Assembly (NCBI GenBank): GCA_947166015.1
Contig: CAMVCQ010000004.1
Location: 1-57,763 of the forward strand
Direction of reading: 5' to 3'
Origin: an uncultured Lachnospiraceae bacterium
Lineage (GTDB): Bacteria > Bacillota > Clostridia > Lachnospirales > Lachnospiraceae
DNA length: 57,763 nt
Below the pieces are notes generated by a model. That model was given only the letters and a program-made list of their open reading frames with translations, searched no databases and had not been told where the DNA came from. This document shows, in pieces, positions 7,796-17,258 of this stretch (positions within the stretch are counted from its first letter, which is position 1; every line of letters begins with the position of its first letter). Position numbers and translations under genes: made by a program.

Positions 7796-9223
7796 ATGAA
7801 AAATGCAATAATAGGGCGTGAAAAAGAACTTTTACTACTTGAGAAGGCTACCTACGATGATAAATCACACTTCATCGCTGTCTTTGGCAGACGAAGAATT
7901 GGAAAGACCTTTTTGATCCGTGAAGCGTATAAATCTCGTTTTGCTTTTCAGCATTCCGGTCTGTCAAAAGGAAATCTTTCAGAACAGCTTTTTGAATTTG
8001 ATGCATCAATAAAGGATGCCGGAGGCAACTTTGAAAAAAAATCGAAAAACTGGCTCGAGGCGTTCGAATTACTAAAAGATCTCATTCGTTCATCAACTGA
8101 GAAAAAAAAGATTGTTTTTATTGATGAGCTTTCATGGATGGACACTCCGCGAAGCAACCTTATGATGGCGCTTGAGAATTTTTGGAACGGATGGGCTTCC
8201 GCGCGGGATGATATAGTTTTGATCGTGTGCACTTCCGCCACTTCATGGATGCTTTCAAATATCGTCCACAACAAAGGCGGGCTGTACAACCGTCTGACTG
8301 AACAGATCCACTTAAAGCCATTTTCGCTGAAAGAGTGCGAAGAATACGTCAACACAGCAGGTCTCTCGTTTAACCGAACACAAATCATGCAATACTACAT
8401 GGTATTCGGTGGGGTTCCATACTACTGGACATTTTTAGAAAAAGGACAAAGTCTCGCGCAAAATATTGATCGAATTCTTTTCTCCGAAGATGCTCCTTTA
8501 AAGAATGAATTTGACTATTTATACGCTTCAATTTTTAAAAATCCGACTTCGCATTTGAAAATTATCAAAGCCTTATCCGGAAAAAAAGCAGGTCTGAGTA
8601 GAGAGGAAATAATTGCTTCAACCGGGCTTTCAAACTCAGGTGATCTGACAATCCGACTTGAAGAATTGGAGAACTGTGGTTTTATCCGAAAATACACACC
8701 TTTTGATAAGAAAAAAAAGGGCGCTATTTATCAGCTTATTGATTTCTTTACATTGTTTTATTACCATTTTTTGAGCGATAAACCATCGGATGAACACTAT
8801 TGGTCAAACCTTATAGGTCAACCGAAAATAAATACCTGGACCGGTCTTGCTTTTGAAAAGATATGTATATCACACATACCTCAGATCAAGCAAAAACTCG
8901 GTATATCCGGAATTCACTCAGACGTCTTTTCCTGGCAATGTAAAGCCGATCCGGATAACGGAATCAATGGTTCTCAGATTGACCTGATTATAGCAAGAAA
9001 AGATCAAATAATAAATATGTGCGAGATAAAGTATTCAGAATTCGAATACTCAATCTCAGATAAGGTTGAAAAAAGCATCCGAAGAAAAATTAGTGATTTT
9101 TACAAAGTAACAAAAACAAAATCCGCTATTCATACAACACTAATAACAACATACGGGATGATTTCAAACTCCCATTCTGATATTGTACAGGCTGTTATTA
9201 CAATGTCTGATCTGTTTGAATGA
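7796..9223 (+). CDS. AAA-family ATPase with C-terminal DUF234 nuclease-like domain
   Basis: The protein has 475 residues. I chose ATG 7796 (GGAGG ends 10 bases upstream) over the GTG at 7787, which is too close to that site. Seen: a Walker A, GRRRIGKT (31-38); a Walker B, KIVFIDEL (about 105-112); a winged-helix stretch around GLSREEIIASTGLSNSG (about 260-300); and a C-terminal PD-(D/E)xK-like core, IDLIIARKDQIINMCEIKYS (about 395-415), with the Asp, Glu and Lys in place. This matches the archaeal/bacterial ATPase plus DUF234 family, which is common, often mobile and of poorly known function. It stands alone, behind the twin palindromes, with no mobile-element partner visible. Confidence 0.8.
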   Translation: MKNAIIGREKELLLLEKATYDDKSHFIAVFGRRRIGKTFLIREAYKSRFAFQHSGLSKGNLSEQLFEFDASIKDAGGNFEKKSKNWLEAFELLKDLIRSSTEKKKIVFIDELSWMDTPRSNLMMALENFWNGWASARDDIVLIVCTSATSWMLSNIVHNKGGLYNRLTEQIHLKPFSLKECEEYVNTAGLSFNRTQIMQYYMVFGGVPYYWTFLEKGQSLAQNIDRILFSEDAPLKNEFDYLYASIFKNPTSHLKIIKALSGKKAGLSREEIIASTGLSNSGDLTIRLEELENCGFIRKYTPFDKKKKGAIYQLIDFFTLFYYHFLSDKPSDEHYWSNLIGQPKINTWTGLAFEKICISHIPQIKQKLGISGIHSDVFSWQCKADPDNGINGSQIDLIIARKDQIINMCEIKYSEFEYSISDKVEKSIRRKISDFYKVTKTKSAIHTTLITTYGMISNSHSDIVQAVITMSDLFE

Positions 9224-9363
9224 AATGGATTAGTCCAAAAACAGACACCAAGACAGATATTTACAGTATTATTATATTGTACAGGGAAGTACCGCAATAA
9301 TCGTTCGCTTATTCATCGGATTTATCCCGCCTGGATTCTAACTCTATGAGAGGTAATAAAGAT

Positions 9364-9786
9364 ATGGATACTACAGAAATCTTGAACGGCCTGCGTGCCG
9401 AGAATAAAAAGGAATTTCCAACTGATTGTTTCGAATCAGATAACATCAACTACTCGGCACATATGAAACAACTTATGGATTCAAAAGGCGTTTCTATGGG
9501 GGACCTTGTTAAAAAAATGGGATACGAGCGCTCCTATATATATCATATGCTTGACGGAAGCAGAACACCGTCGAGAATATTTTTGTTACGATTTGCCATA
9601 GTAAGCGGTCTGACCTACGATGAAACACAGCGAATACTCTTCATCACCGGAAACGGACTGCTCTACGCCAAGGTCGAATACGATGCGGTGATAATATATT
9701 CTCTCGAAAGACACTACACGGATGCTCAGGTAAACGATCTTTTGGAGAGCGTCGGTATGAAACACCTTTTTGCCGAGCCCACATAA
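9364..9786 (+). CDS. HTH (XRE-like) DNA-binding protein
   Basis: The protein has 140 residues. ATG 9364 has GAGAGG 10 bases upstream; an earlier in-frame ATG at 9346 lacks a binding site. Residues about 35-80 (MDSKGVSMGDLVKKMGYERS, then YIYHMLDGSRTPSRIFLLRFA) fit a Cro/CI-type helix-turn-helix: a first helix, a turn, and a recognition helix followed by a conserved-looking G-R-P-S segment. The remainder looks like the tail seen in regulators that use an XRE fold. Its target is unknown. It converges on the phosphatase/transpeptidase gene with 16 bases between the stop codons. Confidence 0.6.
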   Translation: MDTTEILNGLRAENKKEFPTDCFESDNINYSAHMKQLMDSKGVSMGDLVKKMGYERSYIYHMLDGSRTPSRIFLLRFAIVSGLTYDETQRILFITGNGLLYAKVEYDAVIIYSLERHYTDAQVNDLLESVGMKHLFAEPT

Positions 9787-9802
9787 AACCATGAAAAAAA
9801 CA

Positions 9803-11461
9803 TCATCTCAGATTCGGTCCCATCACAATCCTGCAGTCGGTTTTAAGTTTTTTAAGAATGGTTTCTACAAGCGGTTCAGGGATTGCCACACAACCCGCAG
9901 TAAACCTTCTCGCCTTGAAGCAGTGCAGGAAAATAGCCGATCCTTCGCCTACAACTCCATCTTCATTCCAACTGATATTCAGTGCATAATTATATGCAGG
10001 ATCTTCATTGATCAGCTTCTCGCTGTCATCATTTGTCAACACCTCCGGGAGCTCACTTGCCTTCACAGGCTGATTGTAATACGGTCCCGGAATACCACAC
10101 CACCAGTCATCATCAGTCAATTTCATATATGGAAGTGCTGTACAACCCGGATCATCCTTGATACCAAAAGCGTGTGTGAAGTGGAATGTTCCGATCGGGT
10201 TTCCACCATCACCCTCTTTTTTCTCTTTCATAAAACCGGAGCGTCCGATATAAGAATACGTAGTAAACACTTCTTTCCATTTTCCGTCGACTTTTTCGTA
10301 GAATCCGAAGTCCGCATCTGAACCGCCTACACCGTTTACAACGATGATCTGCGATGCTTCTGATGCAGCATCAAGCTTACTAACCCAGGAGGTTGCTTTG
10401 TTCAATGTAAGTACATCTCTTTCTCTGTAATACAGCTTAAGTGCATCCACATCACTCAGTGAAAAACCGATCTTGTCCATCACAAAGTTTTCTATTGTTC
10501 CGAATTTGTATCTGATCTGGCCGAACATCGCTTCCAATGCATCCGGATCAAGTGTTCCTCCTGTAAACTGTGTTGTAAGCAAATAGTCATTTATGATCGT
10601 TTCCTGATCGACTCCCAATAATGCGAGAATCAACGCCGCCATGATACCTGTTCTGTTTTTGCCATAGGTACAATGAAATGCTATTCCGTGTCGTCCTCTG
10701 TCTTCTACCATTTTTTTGAGAACTGCGCCGAATTGCTTCATCATTTCTTCATTAAAGATAGCATCTCTGGCATACATCGGATCAAGTACTTTTGCTTCAG
10801 GATCTTTGTAGTACTTCTGAAGCTCTATCGGAAGGTTGATGTATTCGATGCCGTCGATTTTTACATCCGGAGCATCTTTGATCTCTTTTTCAATTCTGAA
10901 ATCAAAATCGTAACCTATTTTGTAATCGTCTTTAAGCTTTTTTTGATCTTCTTCCGAAACATTATCCCATTTAGCCGTTCTGAAAATAAGATTTCTTTTT
11001 ACTCTCCAGCCGTCTGTTGTTTGATAACCGCCAAGGTCCCTTGCATTATCGATAGTAGTTACATCAAGAGCCTGTGCTTTTTTTGTAACACTCTGTGGTT
11101 TTGGCTTGTTGATCGTAACAGCACACTTAAGCGTGGTGGTCTTTTTTTTCTTTTTTGATTTGTATGTTATTTTTGCTGAAACGGTGGAGAACCCTGTATA
11201 ATTTCCGGTTATTACAGCCTTCGATTTTGTCTTGTTATATATCGTTACATTTGTGTTTGATGCTTTCCAAGTTGTTTTAACTATATTTTTTGTGTTGTAT
11301 GTTATTCCTAAAGTAGCAGAAGCACCCTGGTCGATACTTTTACTTGAGGCCAGTTTCGGTTTACTTGCCGCTTCAGCACCCGGTGCAACCTGCGCAATTC
11401 CTGCAACAAGCGCTAATGCTGCGATCAAACTTAACGCTTTTTTACTTACTCTTGTTTTCAT
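9803..11461 (-). CDS. secreted tyrosine phosphatase fused to an L,D-transpeptidase-like domain
   Basis: The protein has 552 residues. It has a signal peptide (1-31), a BIG2-like domain (about 34-118), then a phosphatase domain of the Y_phosphatase3 type (about 128-365) with NARDLGGY at 139-146 and the P-loop HCTYGKNR at 263-270 (Cys264 nucleophile, Arg270). The C-terminal part (about 368-552) looks like a YkuD/ErfK L,D-transpeptidase: IIVVNGVGG, an IGTF turn, and a His513 to Gly523-Cys524 arrangement (FLHCFKARRFTAGCVAI) in place of the usual His...Ser-x-Gly-Cys. Phosphatases of this type remove phosphate from protein tyrosine or lipids; YkuD enzymes cross-link peptidoglycan. The domain combination is unusual. 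Activity of either part is inferred from motifs. Confidence 0.75.
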   Translation of the reverse strand: MKTRVSKKALSLIAALALVAGIAQVAPGAEAASKPKLASSKSIDQGASATLGITYNTKNIVKTTWKASNTNVTIYNKTKSKAVITGNYTGFSTVSAKITYKSKKKKKTTTLKCAVTINKPKPQSVTKKAQALDVTTIDNARDLGGYQTTDGWRVKRNLIFRTAKWDNVSEEDQKKLKDDYKIGYDFDFRIEKEIKDAPDVKIDGIEYINLPIELQKYYKDPEAKVLDPMYARDAIFNEEMMKQFGAVLKKMVEDRGRHGIAFHCTYGKNRTGIMAALILALLGVDQETIINDYLLTTQFTGGTLDPDALEAMFGQIRYKFGTIENFVMDKIGFSLSDVDALKLYYRERDVLTLNKATSWVSKLDAASEASQIIVVNGVGGSDADFGFYEKVDGKWKEVFTTYSYIGRSGFMKEKKEGDGGNPIGTFHFTHAFGIKDDPGCTALPYMKLTDDDWWCGIPGPYYNQPVKASELPEVLTNDDSEKLINEDPAYNYALNISWNEDGVVGEGSAIFLHCFKARRFTAGCVAIPEPLVETILKKLKTDCRIVMGPNLR

Positions 11462-11565
11462 GTTTGTTTACTCTTCTCCTTTCGCACTGAGTTCGCTTAA
11501 TTTAAATATCTACTGATGTGCTTTTAGTTCCTGGGCATCCAATCAAAAAAGATGCGTTTGTACTA

Positions 11566-12204
11566 TCAGAATCCCAAATCTTCGCCCACAAGTATCACTT
11601 TCATCCTGTCCGGGTGGTGCTCAAGCCTTGTGATCAAAAGCTGACAGCATATACTCTGAGGTGATTTGCAGTTTTCACAGGAGCCGCTTATCTTGCACGG
11701 TGTTTCAATATCAAATCTTTGAGCGTTGATAGGTGCTGCTTCGTGCCTTGTTCTGGCTACCGCCGTCTCCACATCCGGAGTCACTTTGTTCATTCCGATT
11801 ATCATCAGGACATGCTCCGGTCCGTACGCTATGCAAGATACTCTGTTGGCATTGCCATCGAGATTTACAAGTATTCCATCCTCTGTTATAGCATTTGAAC
11901 TTGCTATGAAATAATCACTCCCGTAGGCCTCTATTTCTCTTGCTCTTTTTTCTTCCGGAGTCGATGCACCGTTTCTGTCTATGAAGTTATAATTTCCTTC
12001 CTGTATAGCTTTTGTAAGACCTATTTCAGCCGCAGACATCGTCCCTCCCCAGGAGACCTTCGCCCCCTCCGGGATGAGCTCAAGAGCTTTTTTTAATGCG
12101 TCTTCTTTTGTTTCTGCATAAAAGCCCTCCATATGTCTTGACTTCAATCCTTTGATTATTTTTTCTGCAAGTTTTTTGTTTCTGATCACTTTGTTTTCGT
12201 TCAT
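11566..12204 (-). CDS. LUD-domain protein (lactate utilization family)
   Basis: The protein has 212 residues and an AGGGAGG-type site before the ATG. Motifs VSWGGTMSAAEIGLTKAI, EAYGSDYFIASSNAITEDG, LVNLDGNANRVSCIAYGPEHVLMIIG and NKVTPDVETAVARTR are those of the LUD (DUF162/YkgG/LutC) family. A Cys-rich end (CKISGSCENCKSPQSICC) suggests a metal or Fe-S site. LutC-type proteins take part in lactate oxidation with LutA and LutB, but this short stand-alone form is common in Clostridia and its substrate is not known. It lies 26 bases after the deacetylase gene on the same strand and may be co-transcribed. Confidence 0.85.
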   Translation of the reverse strand: MNENKVIRNKKLAEKIIKGLKSRHMEGFYAETKEDALKKALELIPEGAKVSWGGTMSAAEIGLTKAIQEGNYNFIDRNGASTPEEKRAREIEAYGSDYFIASSNAITEDGILVNLDGNANRVSCIAYGPEHVLMIIGMNKVTPDVETAVARTRHEAAPINAQRFDIETPCKISGSCENCKSPQSICCQLLITRLEHHPDRMKVILVGEDLGF

Positions 12205-12230
12205 ACATTCCCTCCTTGACGAGCACTTGA

Positions 12231-13349
12231 CTAATTATTCACACCGTGATGGACCTCTACACTTGATGGAGTGAGGCTTCTGAATTCAAAGCCGTTATCC
12301 TTGCCCCATTTGATGATCCTGTCCAGAGCATTTATTGTTTTGTCATTGCCGGCGAAGTCATGCATCAAGACCACATTTCCGCGTCCTTTTTGTATGCCCG
12401 AGGTCACAAATTTATACACCTGGTCAGCATTGTTTGCACCACCGGCATCACCCGATGAAACGTTCCAGTCATAGTAGGTAAATCCCCATTTTGGAACTTT
12501 TTTTGAAAGCCTTGACATGATGCCGCTGCTGTAGTGCCTACTAATCGTATTTGAGCTTCCGCCCGGGAATCTGGTGATAGTGCACCATTTTCCGAAATTT
12601 TTGTAAAACAAATTCTGAAGCTTTGTCAGGTTTTTGTGATATGCCCCATCGGAAGCATATATCTTTGCGTAATCATGGCTGTATCCGTGGATAGCCAGTG
12701 TATGCCCCTCATCAATAACTCTCTGCGTGAGGTCATAGTCCTCTTTTGCCGGCTTGATCTCAAAAAATGTAGCCTTGACCCCATTGTCATCCAAAATCTT
12801 CAAAACCTTTGGCGTACTGTATCTGGTCGGACCGTCATCAAATGTCAGATAGATAACACTCTCCGGCTTTGTCTCGACTGTCACACGACATTTGTACTCA
12901 GCACTTCCTGCCTCGTCAAACCCGACAAGATCAGTCACTCCCTCTGACTTTGCCTTGATCTTTTTGCCGTTTTTTCCAACCTTCACGATCGACGGGTCAA
13001 CTGACTTCCAAGTCACTTTGCCGACATCTGTTCTGAACTGATAATTGATGTTCATCGATTCTCCGGTAAGCATCGTTGTCTCAGGAAGCATAAATCCTTT
13101 TTCTGTCATGTCATCCTGGTTTAGTTCAGCTGCAACCTCAGTTATATCTCTGTCCAAATCCGTTGTTTCCTGAATCGGTTCTTCAGTTACTTCTGTCTGC
13201 TCTTCTCCCTGTGCCTCTCCTGATTCTATGGTACTATTCGATGTCGGAACATTTTTCTCTCCACATCCGGCGCAGAGGCTCACAACAAGCATCAACACCA
13301 GAACATACGTTATAACATTGGCTTTACTCTGTTTTTTCATTTTTTTCAC
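12231..13349 (-). CDS. polysaccharide deacetylase with BIG2-like domain
   Basis: The protein has 372 residues. The N-terminus is a signal peptide ending SLCAGCGE; this resembles a lipobox but has Cys where Leu is usual, so lipid attachment is possible rather than certain. There follow a Glu/Thr-rich linker (about 30-85), a BIG2-like domain (about 88-160) and a NodB-type deacetylase domain (about 165-365). Catalytic motifs are present: TFDDGPT (Asp171-Asp172), HGYSH (His221, His225 for the metal), RFPGG, and a C-terminal VVLMHDF. These enzymes remove acetyl groups from peptidoglycan or other surface glycans. The start overlaps the 3' end of the small membrane-protein gene, which suggests coupled translation. 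Confidence 0.9.
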   Translation of the reverse strand: MKKMKKQSKANVITYVLVLMLVVSLCAGCGEKNVPTSNSTIESGEAQGEEQTEVTEEPIQETTDLDRDITEVAAELNQDDMTEKGFMLPETTMLTGESMNINYQFRTDVGKVTWKSVDPSIVKVGKNGKKIKAKSEGVTDLVGFDEAGSAEYKCRVTVETKPESVIYLTFDDGPTRYSTPKVLKILDDNGVKATFFEIKPAKEDYDLTQRVIDEGHTLAIHGYSHDYAKIYASDGAYHKNLTKLQNLFYKNFGKWCTITRFPGGSSNTISRHYSSGIMSRLSKKVPKWGFTYYDWNVSSGDAGGANNADQVYKFVTSGIQKGRGNVVLMHDFAGNDKTINALDRIIKWGKDNGFEFRSLTPSSVEVHHGVNN

Positions 13350-13515
13350 ACTCCATTTTTTTCAGCGCATTCACCGCGCATGCACTGCAGTTTCCATCGC
13401 AGCTTCCCTCTGCGTTTTCCTTCGAATGCGGCCCCCGATGGAGCATATATGACCAAGCAAAAATGCACCCACACAGGATTGCAAATATGATAAGCCAAGC
13501 AATCACAGTCTCCAT
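13324..13515 (-). CDS. small single-pass membrane protein with Cys-rich tail
   Basis: The protein has 63 residues from ATG 13515, which has GGAGGTG 5 bases upstream; a TTG 18 bases earlier is in frame but lies upstream of that site. It has one N-terminal membrane helix (TVIAWLIIFAILCGCIFAW) and a short tail with CDGNCSAC. The layout recalls FeoB-associated Cys-rich membrane proteins, but no feo gene is near and the similarity is only general. Its 3' end overlaps the start of the deacetylase gene by 26 bases. Confidence 0.55.
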   Translation of the reverse strand: METVIAWLIIFAILCGCIFAWSYMLHRGPHSKENAEGSCDGNCSACAVNALKKMECEKNEKTE

Positions 13516-13631
13516 TGTCCACCTCCGTCTCAAAAAATCTCTGTTTTCTATTGTATCATTATCACGGCAAAAGTCAAGTTATCCCTGCCAAATCCTGCTA
13601 TAAATATGTCGCTTCATTTTTTTAGTTTCTG

Positions 13632-13660
13632 TTGATTTTTTATCCTGTATGATGTAAAAT
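13632..13660 (+). promoter_or_regulatory. candidate promoter of the mrnC-rlmB-sigH operon
   Basis: TTGATT (13632-13637), a 17-base spacer, then TAAAAT (13655-13660), about 100 bases before mrnC. Hexamer match and spacing are good for sigma-A. There is no terminator or riboswitch that I can see between it and the gene. Confidence 0.5.
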
Positions 13661-13762
13661 GCTGAGAGTAGGAAAAATAAGCCGATCGTACCGTTTTTTT
13701 CGCAATAGGGAACGCGCCGATCCGAGCTTCCTGACTTTTACTCAACTCACGAAAGGATAACT

Positions 13763-14182
13763 ATGCTCGACACCATAAATCAAACCTTTGATCTCACTCA
13801 GCCACAGGCCGAGATCCTCGGACCCCTGAAGCTCGCCTATGTCGGCGACGCAGTCTACGAGATCATCATCAGAACGATTGTTTTCGGAGAAGGTGAATTC
13901 TCGGTCAAAAAAATGAACCGCGCGGCCAAAGACCTCGTAAACGCCACCACGCAGGCGAAGCTTGCCAAGCAGATGCTGCCGGAGCTTACCGAAGAAGAGA
14001 CCACTGTTTTTAAACGGGGCAGAAACACGAAATCAAATTCCGCATCCAAGCACTCCGACATACAGGACTACCGCGTGGCAACAGGCCTTGAATCATTATT
14101 TGGATATTGGTATTTTGCAGGCTCAATGGATAGGGCCACCAAGCTACTCAAAAATGCACTGAAAAAGGAGAACCTGATCTGA
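13763..14182 (+). CDS. mrnC: Mini-ribonuclease 3
   Basis: The protein has 139 residues, the usual size. It has the RNase III catalytic core without a double-stranded RNA-binding domain: LAYVGDAVYEIIIRT near the N-terminus supplies the catalytic Asp region, and the later FKRGRNTKS and YRVATGLESLFGYWYF segments are typical. Mini-III trims the 5' and 3' ends of 23S rRNA precursors. The preceding AGGATAACT-type site is modest. The TGA overlaps the ATG of rlmB (ATGA), and mrnC-rlmB-sigH is a conserved order in Firmicutes, which supports the call strongly. Confidence 0.95.
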   Translation: MLDTINQTFDLTQPQAEILGPLKLAYVGDAVYEIIIRTIVFGEGEFSVKKMNRAAKDLVNATTQAKLAKQMLPELTEEETTVFKRGRNTKSNSASKHSDIQDYRVATGLESLFGYWYFAGSMDRATKLLKNALKKENLI

Positions 14183-14955
14183 TGAAGGATATAAACACAT
14201 CAACAAACGAAGAAAAAGAAGAATTACAGCTTGAGGGAAAGCACTCTGTTCTCGAGGCGCTTCGCGCAGGCTCACCCATAGAAAGGCTGTTTGTCCTGCA
14301 AAAATCAGGAGACTCGCAGATACAGAGCATACTTCGAGAGGCAAAAAAGCATTCCGCTCCGGTTGATTTCGTCACAAAAGAGAGACTCGATCAGCTAAGC
14401 GAAGAGGGCCATCATCAGGGCGTCATTGCAAAGCTTTCCGCTTTTGAGTACGCAACTGTCGATGACATCCTAAACAACGCAAAAGAAAAAAATGAACCTC
14501 CATACATCTACATTCTTGACGGAATCCTGGACCCTCACAATCTCGGAGCCATCATCCGTACGGCAAACATGTCCGGTGCTCATGGCGTAATAATCCCGAA
14601 AAGACGTGCTGTGGGACTAACCTCAACAGTAGTTGCGGCGAGCGCGGGCGCCATCCACTACACGCCGGTTGTCAGAGTCACAAACATCTCTGATACCATA
14701 AAAAAGCTCAAAGACGAGGGTCTCTGGTTTGTATGTGCAGACATGGACGGAACCGTGATGTATGATCTGAATCTCACCGGACCGATCGGACTCGTGATCG
14801 GAAGCGAGGGCGAGGGCGTAAGCCGCCTCGTAAAAGAAAACTGCGATATGATAGCAAGCATCCCGACAAAAGGAGATATAGACTCGCTCAACGCCTCCGT
14901 GGCAGCAGGTGTACTTGGATTTGAGATAGTTCGTCAACGAGCAAACAAAAAGTGA
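14182..14955 (+). CDS. rlmB: 23S rRNA 2'-O-methyltransferase, RlmB/TrmH family
   Basis: The protein has 257 residues. The N-terminal substrate-binding domain (about 15-95) begins LEGKHSVLEALRAGSPIERL. The SPOUT methyltransferase domain (about 100-255) has the three family motifs: LDGILDPHNLGAIIRTANMSG (motif 1), LVIGSEGEGVSRLV (motif 2) and IPTKGDIDSLNASVAAGVLGFE (motif 3), which form the knot that binds S-adenosylmethionine. RlmB methylates G2251 of 23S rRNA in E. coli. The start overlaps the mrnC stop, so the two are translated together; sigH follows 28 bases later. Confidence 0.95.
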   Translation: MKDINTSTNEEKEELQLEGKHSVLEALRAGSPIERLFVLQKSGDSQIQSILREAKKHSAPVDFVTKERLDQLSEEGHHQGVIAKLSAFEYATVDDILNNAKEKNEPPYIYILDGILDPHNLGAIIRTANMSGAHGVIIPKRRAVGLTSTVVAASAGAIHYTPVVRVTNISDTIKKLKDEGLWFVCADMDGTVMYDLNLTGPIGLVIGSEGEGVSRLVKENCDMIASIPTKGDIDSLNASVAAGVLGFEIVRQRANKK

Positions 14956-14983
14956 TTTATTCCAATCAGATATGGAGATAAAA

Positions 14984-15628
14984 ATGCCCCAAAAGACAAA
15001 AGACTACAACTCCCTTTCCGACGAAGAGCTGATCGATCTTTTCAGAGATGGACAGGAGCCCGCTGTAGATATACTGATAGAGCGTTACAAAGGGATGGTT
15101 CGCAAATCAGCACGAGCACTCTATCTGATAGGCGGCGACAATGACGACCTGATCCAGGAAGGAATGATCGCACTCTACAAAGCCGTCCGTTCCTATGACG
15201 CAAAAATAGCCGCTTCCGGCGGCTTTGCTCCCTATGCTTCTACCTGTATATCAAATCACCTGTACAATGTGATCAAGTCAGCCAACAGGCTCAAAAATTC
15301 TCCGTTAAACACTTCTATTTCCCTCGATGCTCCCGCTTCGGTATCGGGTAATGAAAACGATCTGCGAACCGTGGCTGACACCCTTCCTCCGGATATGAAT
15401 ACAAACCCGGAGCAGATCCTGATAGACCGCGAGAGCGTCACAGACATCAAAGAATCCATCATGTCGTCCTTGAGTAGCTTTGAAAGGGATGTGGTGCTTC
15501 TCTACATAGAAGGACAGAGTATATCCGCTATCGGCGAAAAGCTCGGCAAATCCGCCAAGTCAATCGATAACGCCCTTCAGCGTGTCAAAAAAAAGCTCTC
15601 CGCTCACGACAAAAGAACAACCGCATAG
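14984..15628 (+). CDS. sigH: RNA polymerase sigma factor, SigH-like
   Basis: The protein has 214 residues from ATG 14984 (GGAG 5-6 bases upstream); the ORF is also open from an ATG at 14972 without a site. Region 2 is seen at about 15-90 ([64 protein letters not shown]) and region 4 at about 155-205 ([42 protein letters not shown]). In Bacillus and Clostridia SigH directs early sporulation or transition-state genes. The position after mrnC and rlmB is the conserved location of sigH. Its end overlaps the end of ispF on the other strand by 25 bases. Confidence 0.9.
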   Translation: MPQKTKDYNSLSDEELIDLFRDGQEPAVDILIERYKGMVRKSARALYLIGGDNDDLIQEGMIALYKAVRSYDAKIAASGGFAPYASTCISNHLYNVIKSANRLKNSPLNTSISLDAPASVSGNENDLRTVADTLPPDMNTNPEQILIDRESVTDIKESIMSSLSSFERDVVLLYIEGQSISAIGEKLGKSAKSIDNALQRVKKKLSAHDKRTTA

Positions 15629-16071
15629 GAGGCCATACCTTCCTCTCTTCCGGTAAATCCAAGTCCCTCCTCTGTTGTCGCTTTGACACTCACTTTATCT
15701 ATATCAACACTTAATGCTGTCGCGATATTTTTTCTCATCTCATCAATATAAGGTCTTAGCTTAGGCTTTTGAGCAAGGATCACCGAATCTATATTTTCTA
15801 TTTCATATCCTTTTTCTCTGATCAATTTTCCCACCGCAGACAAAAGCTTCAAGCTGTCCGCTCCTTTGTACTTAGGATCAGTATCGGGGAAATGAAGGCC
15901 TATATCTCCAAGCGCCGCTGCCCCGAGAAGCGCATCCGATATAGCGTGAAGCAACACATCTGCATCCGAGTGTCCGTCAAGTCCGAGTGTGTGCTCTATC
16001 TCCACGCCACCGAGGATAAGCTTCCTTCCCTCAACAAGTTTGTGAACATCATATCCGTTTCCGATTCTCAT
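15604..16071 (-). CDS. ispF: 2-C-methyl-D-erythritol 2,4-cyclodiphosphate synthase
   Basis: The protein has 155 residues, the normal length. Metal ligands are in the motifs GNGYDVHKL (Asp8, His10) and [25 protein letters not shown]; the P-loop-like [11 protein letters not shown], the substrate segment [19 protein letters not shown] and the closing SYAVVLL are all present. IspF is the fifth enzyme of the MEP isoprenoid pathway and converts CDP-methylerythritol 2-phosphate to the cyclic diphosphate with loss of CMP. It is the last gene of the leftward molybdenum/formate cluster, 25 bases after the phosphatase gene, and is convergent with sigH. Confidence 0.97.
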   Translation of the reverse strand: MRIGNGYDVHKLVEGRKLILGGVEIEHTLGLDGHSDADVLLHAISDALLGAAALGDIGLHFPDTDPKYKGADSLKLLSAVGKLIREKGYEIENIDSVILAQKPKLRPYIDEMRKNIATALSVDIDKVSVKATTEEGLGFTGREEGMASYAVVLLS

Positions 16072-16096
16072 TTTTGTCTCCTTTGCAATGTGAATG

Positions 16097-17233
16097 CTAT
16101 GCGCCCTTGTATTCGATCGCGAGCATTGTCAGATCATCAAATTGCTTTGCGTCACCCACATACGCATCCGCGTCAGTTTTTATCTCCTGCAAAAGCTCTG
16201 CAGGACTGCTCGTTTTGTGATCATTTAGTGCTTTTGTAACACTATCCAATCCCCATCGTTCTCCATCTGAATTCGTTGCCTCTGCCAAACCATCCGTGTA
16301 CATGAAAAGCAGATCTCCGGGAGCAAGAATTATTTTTTCGTTATTGTATTTCATATTTTTCATGCTTCCGAGCACAAGTCCATGAGGTGATTTTTTCAGT
16401 GCAAATTCTCCGTCACGTGACCTGATGAAAGGGTCCTCGTGTCCTGCATTTGCAGTTACCATTTCTCCTGTCGAAATTGTAAGTATACCAAGCCATACAG
16501 TGACAAACATCTCATTTATATCAGCATCTGCAAGCTGGTTATTTACTTTTTCAAGGGTGTCCGCCGGCGATACTTCTCCGGGCGTTCCCGTCTTGATGAG
16601 CGCCTTTGTGATCATCATAAATAATGCTGCCGGGACACCTTTGTCAGACACATCTCCAACCACCAATGCCAAATGATCATCGTCAATCAAAAATATATCA
16701 TAAAAATCACCGCCAACCTCTCTCGCCGGATCCATAGATGCGTACACATCAAATTCCTTCCTTTCGGGATACAACGGAAAGTTTTTGGGAAGTGTGCCTG
16801 CCTGAATCTCTGTGGCTATGTTTAGTTCCGTTTCCATACGCTCTTTTTGCGATGAAATAACAACTATTTTTTTGATATACGGTTTTGCAACTTTTCGTGA
16901 AAACAGTATTGACAATACGATCGCAAGTAATATCAGAGCAACACTTAGTATCATCAATCTGATCATAACCTTTGACAGATTTTCATCCGATAATCTCACC
17001 GATCTTCCGGTCAATTTGTTCAACTGATCGATCAGCTCTTTCATATCCTCTTCGGAGTATTTGTCGCCCGAGGCGGCCTGTATCTGCTCGACTGCACTCC
17101 TGCCCTGCTCAACTATTTCATTTCTGGCAGTATACAATCTGATCGCTATGATTACCGAAAAAGCCATCACCGTGATCACTACTATTGAAACTGACAGTAT
17201 GATTATCTTTTTTTGCAAACTGTTTTTTTCCAT
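16097..17233 (-). CDS. membrane SpoIIE/RsbU-type PP2C serine phosphatase
   Basis: The protein has 378 residues: a membrane helix at about 8-31, an extracytoplasmic segment of about 60 residues, a second helix at about 90-110, then a linker helix and a PP2C-type phosphatase domain (about 140-375). Core motifs are present: [18 protein letters not shown], the metal motif [50 protein letters not shown] and [10 protein letters not shown]. This class dephosphorylates STAS anti-anti-sigma proteins in partner-switching systems (RsbU, SpoIIE). A STAS domain is encoded directly upstream (17259-17561), 25 bases away, which fits a phosphatase/substrate pair. Confidence 0.9.
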   Translation of the reverse strand: MEKNSLQKKIIILSVSIVVITVMAFSVIIAIRLYTARNEIVEQGRSAVEQIQAASGDKYSEEDMKELIDQLNKLTGRSVRLSDENLSKVMIRLMILSVALILLAIVLSILFSRKVAKPYIKKIVVISSQKERMETELNIATEIQAGTLPKNFPLYPERKEFDVYASMDPAREVGGDFYDIFLIDDDHLALVVGDVSDKGVPAALFMMITKALIKTGTPGEVSPADTLEKVNNQLADADINEMFVTVWLGILTISTGEMVTANAGHEDPFIRSRDGEFALKKSPHGLVLGSMKNMKYNNEKIILAPGDLLFMYTDGLAEATNSDGERWGLDSVTKALNDHKTSSPAELLQEIKTDADAYVGDAKQFDDLTMLAIEYKGA

Positions 17234-17258
17234 TTTTGTAATTCCACACTTTCAATGC

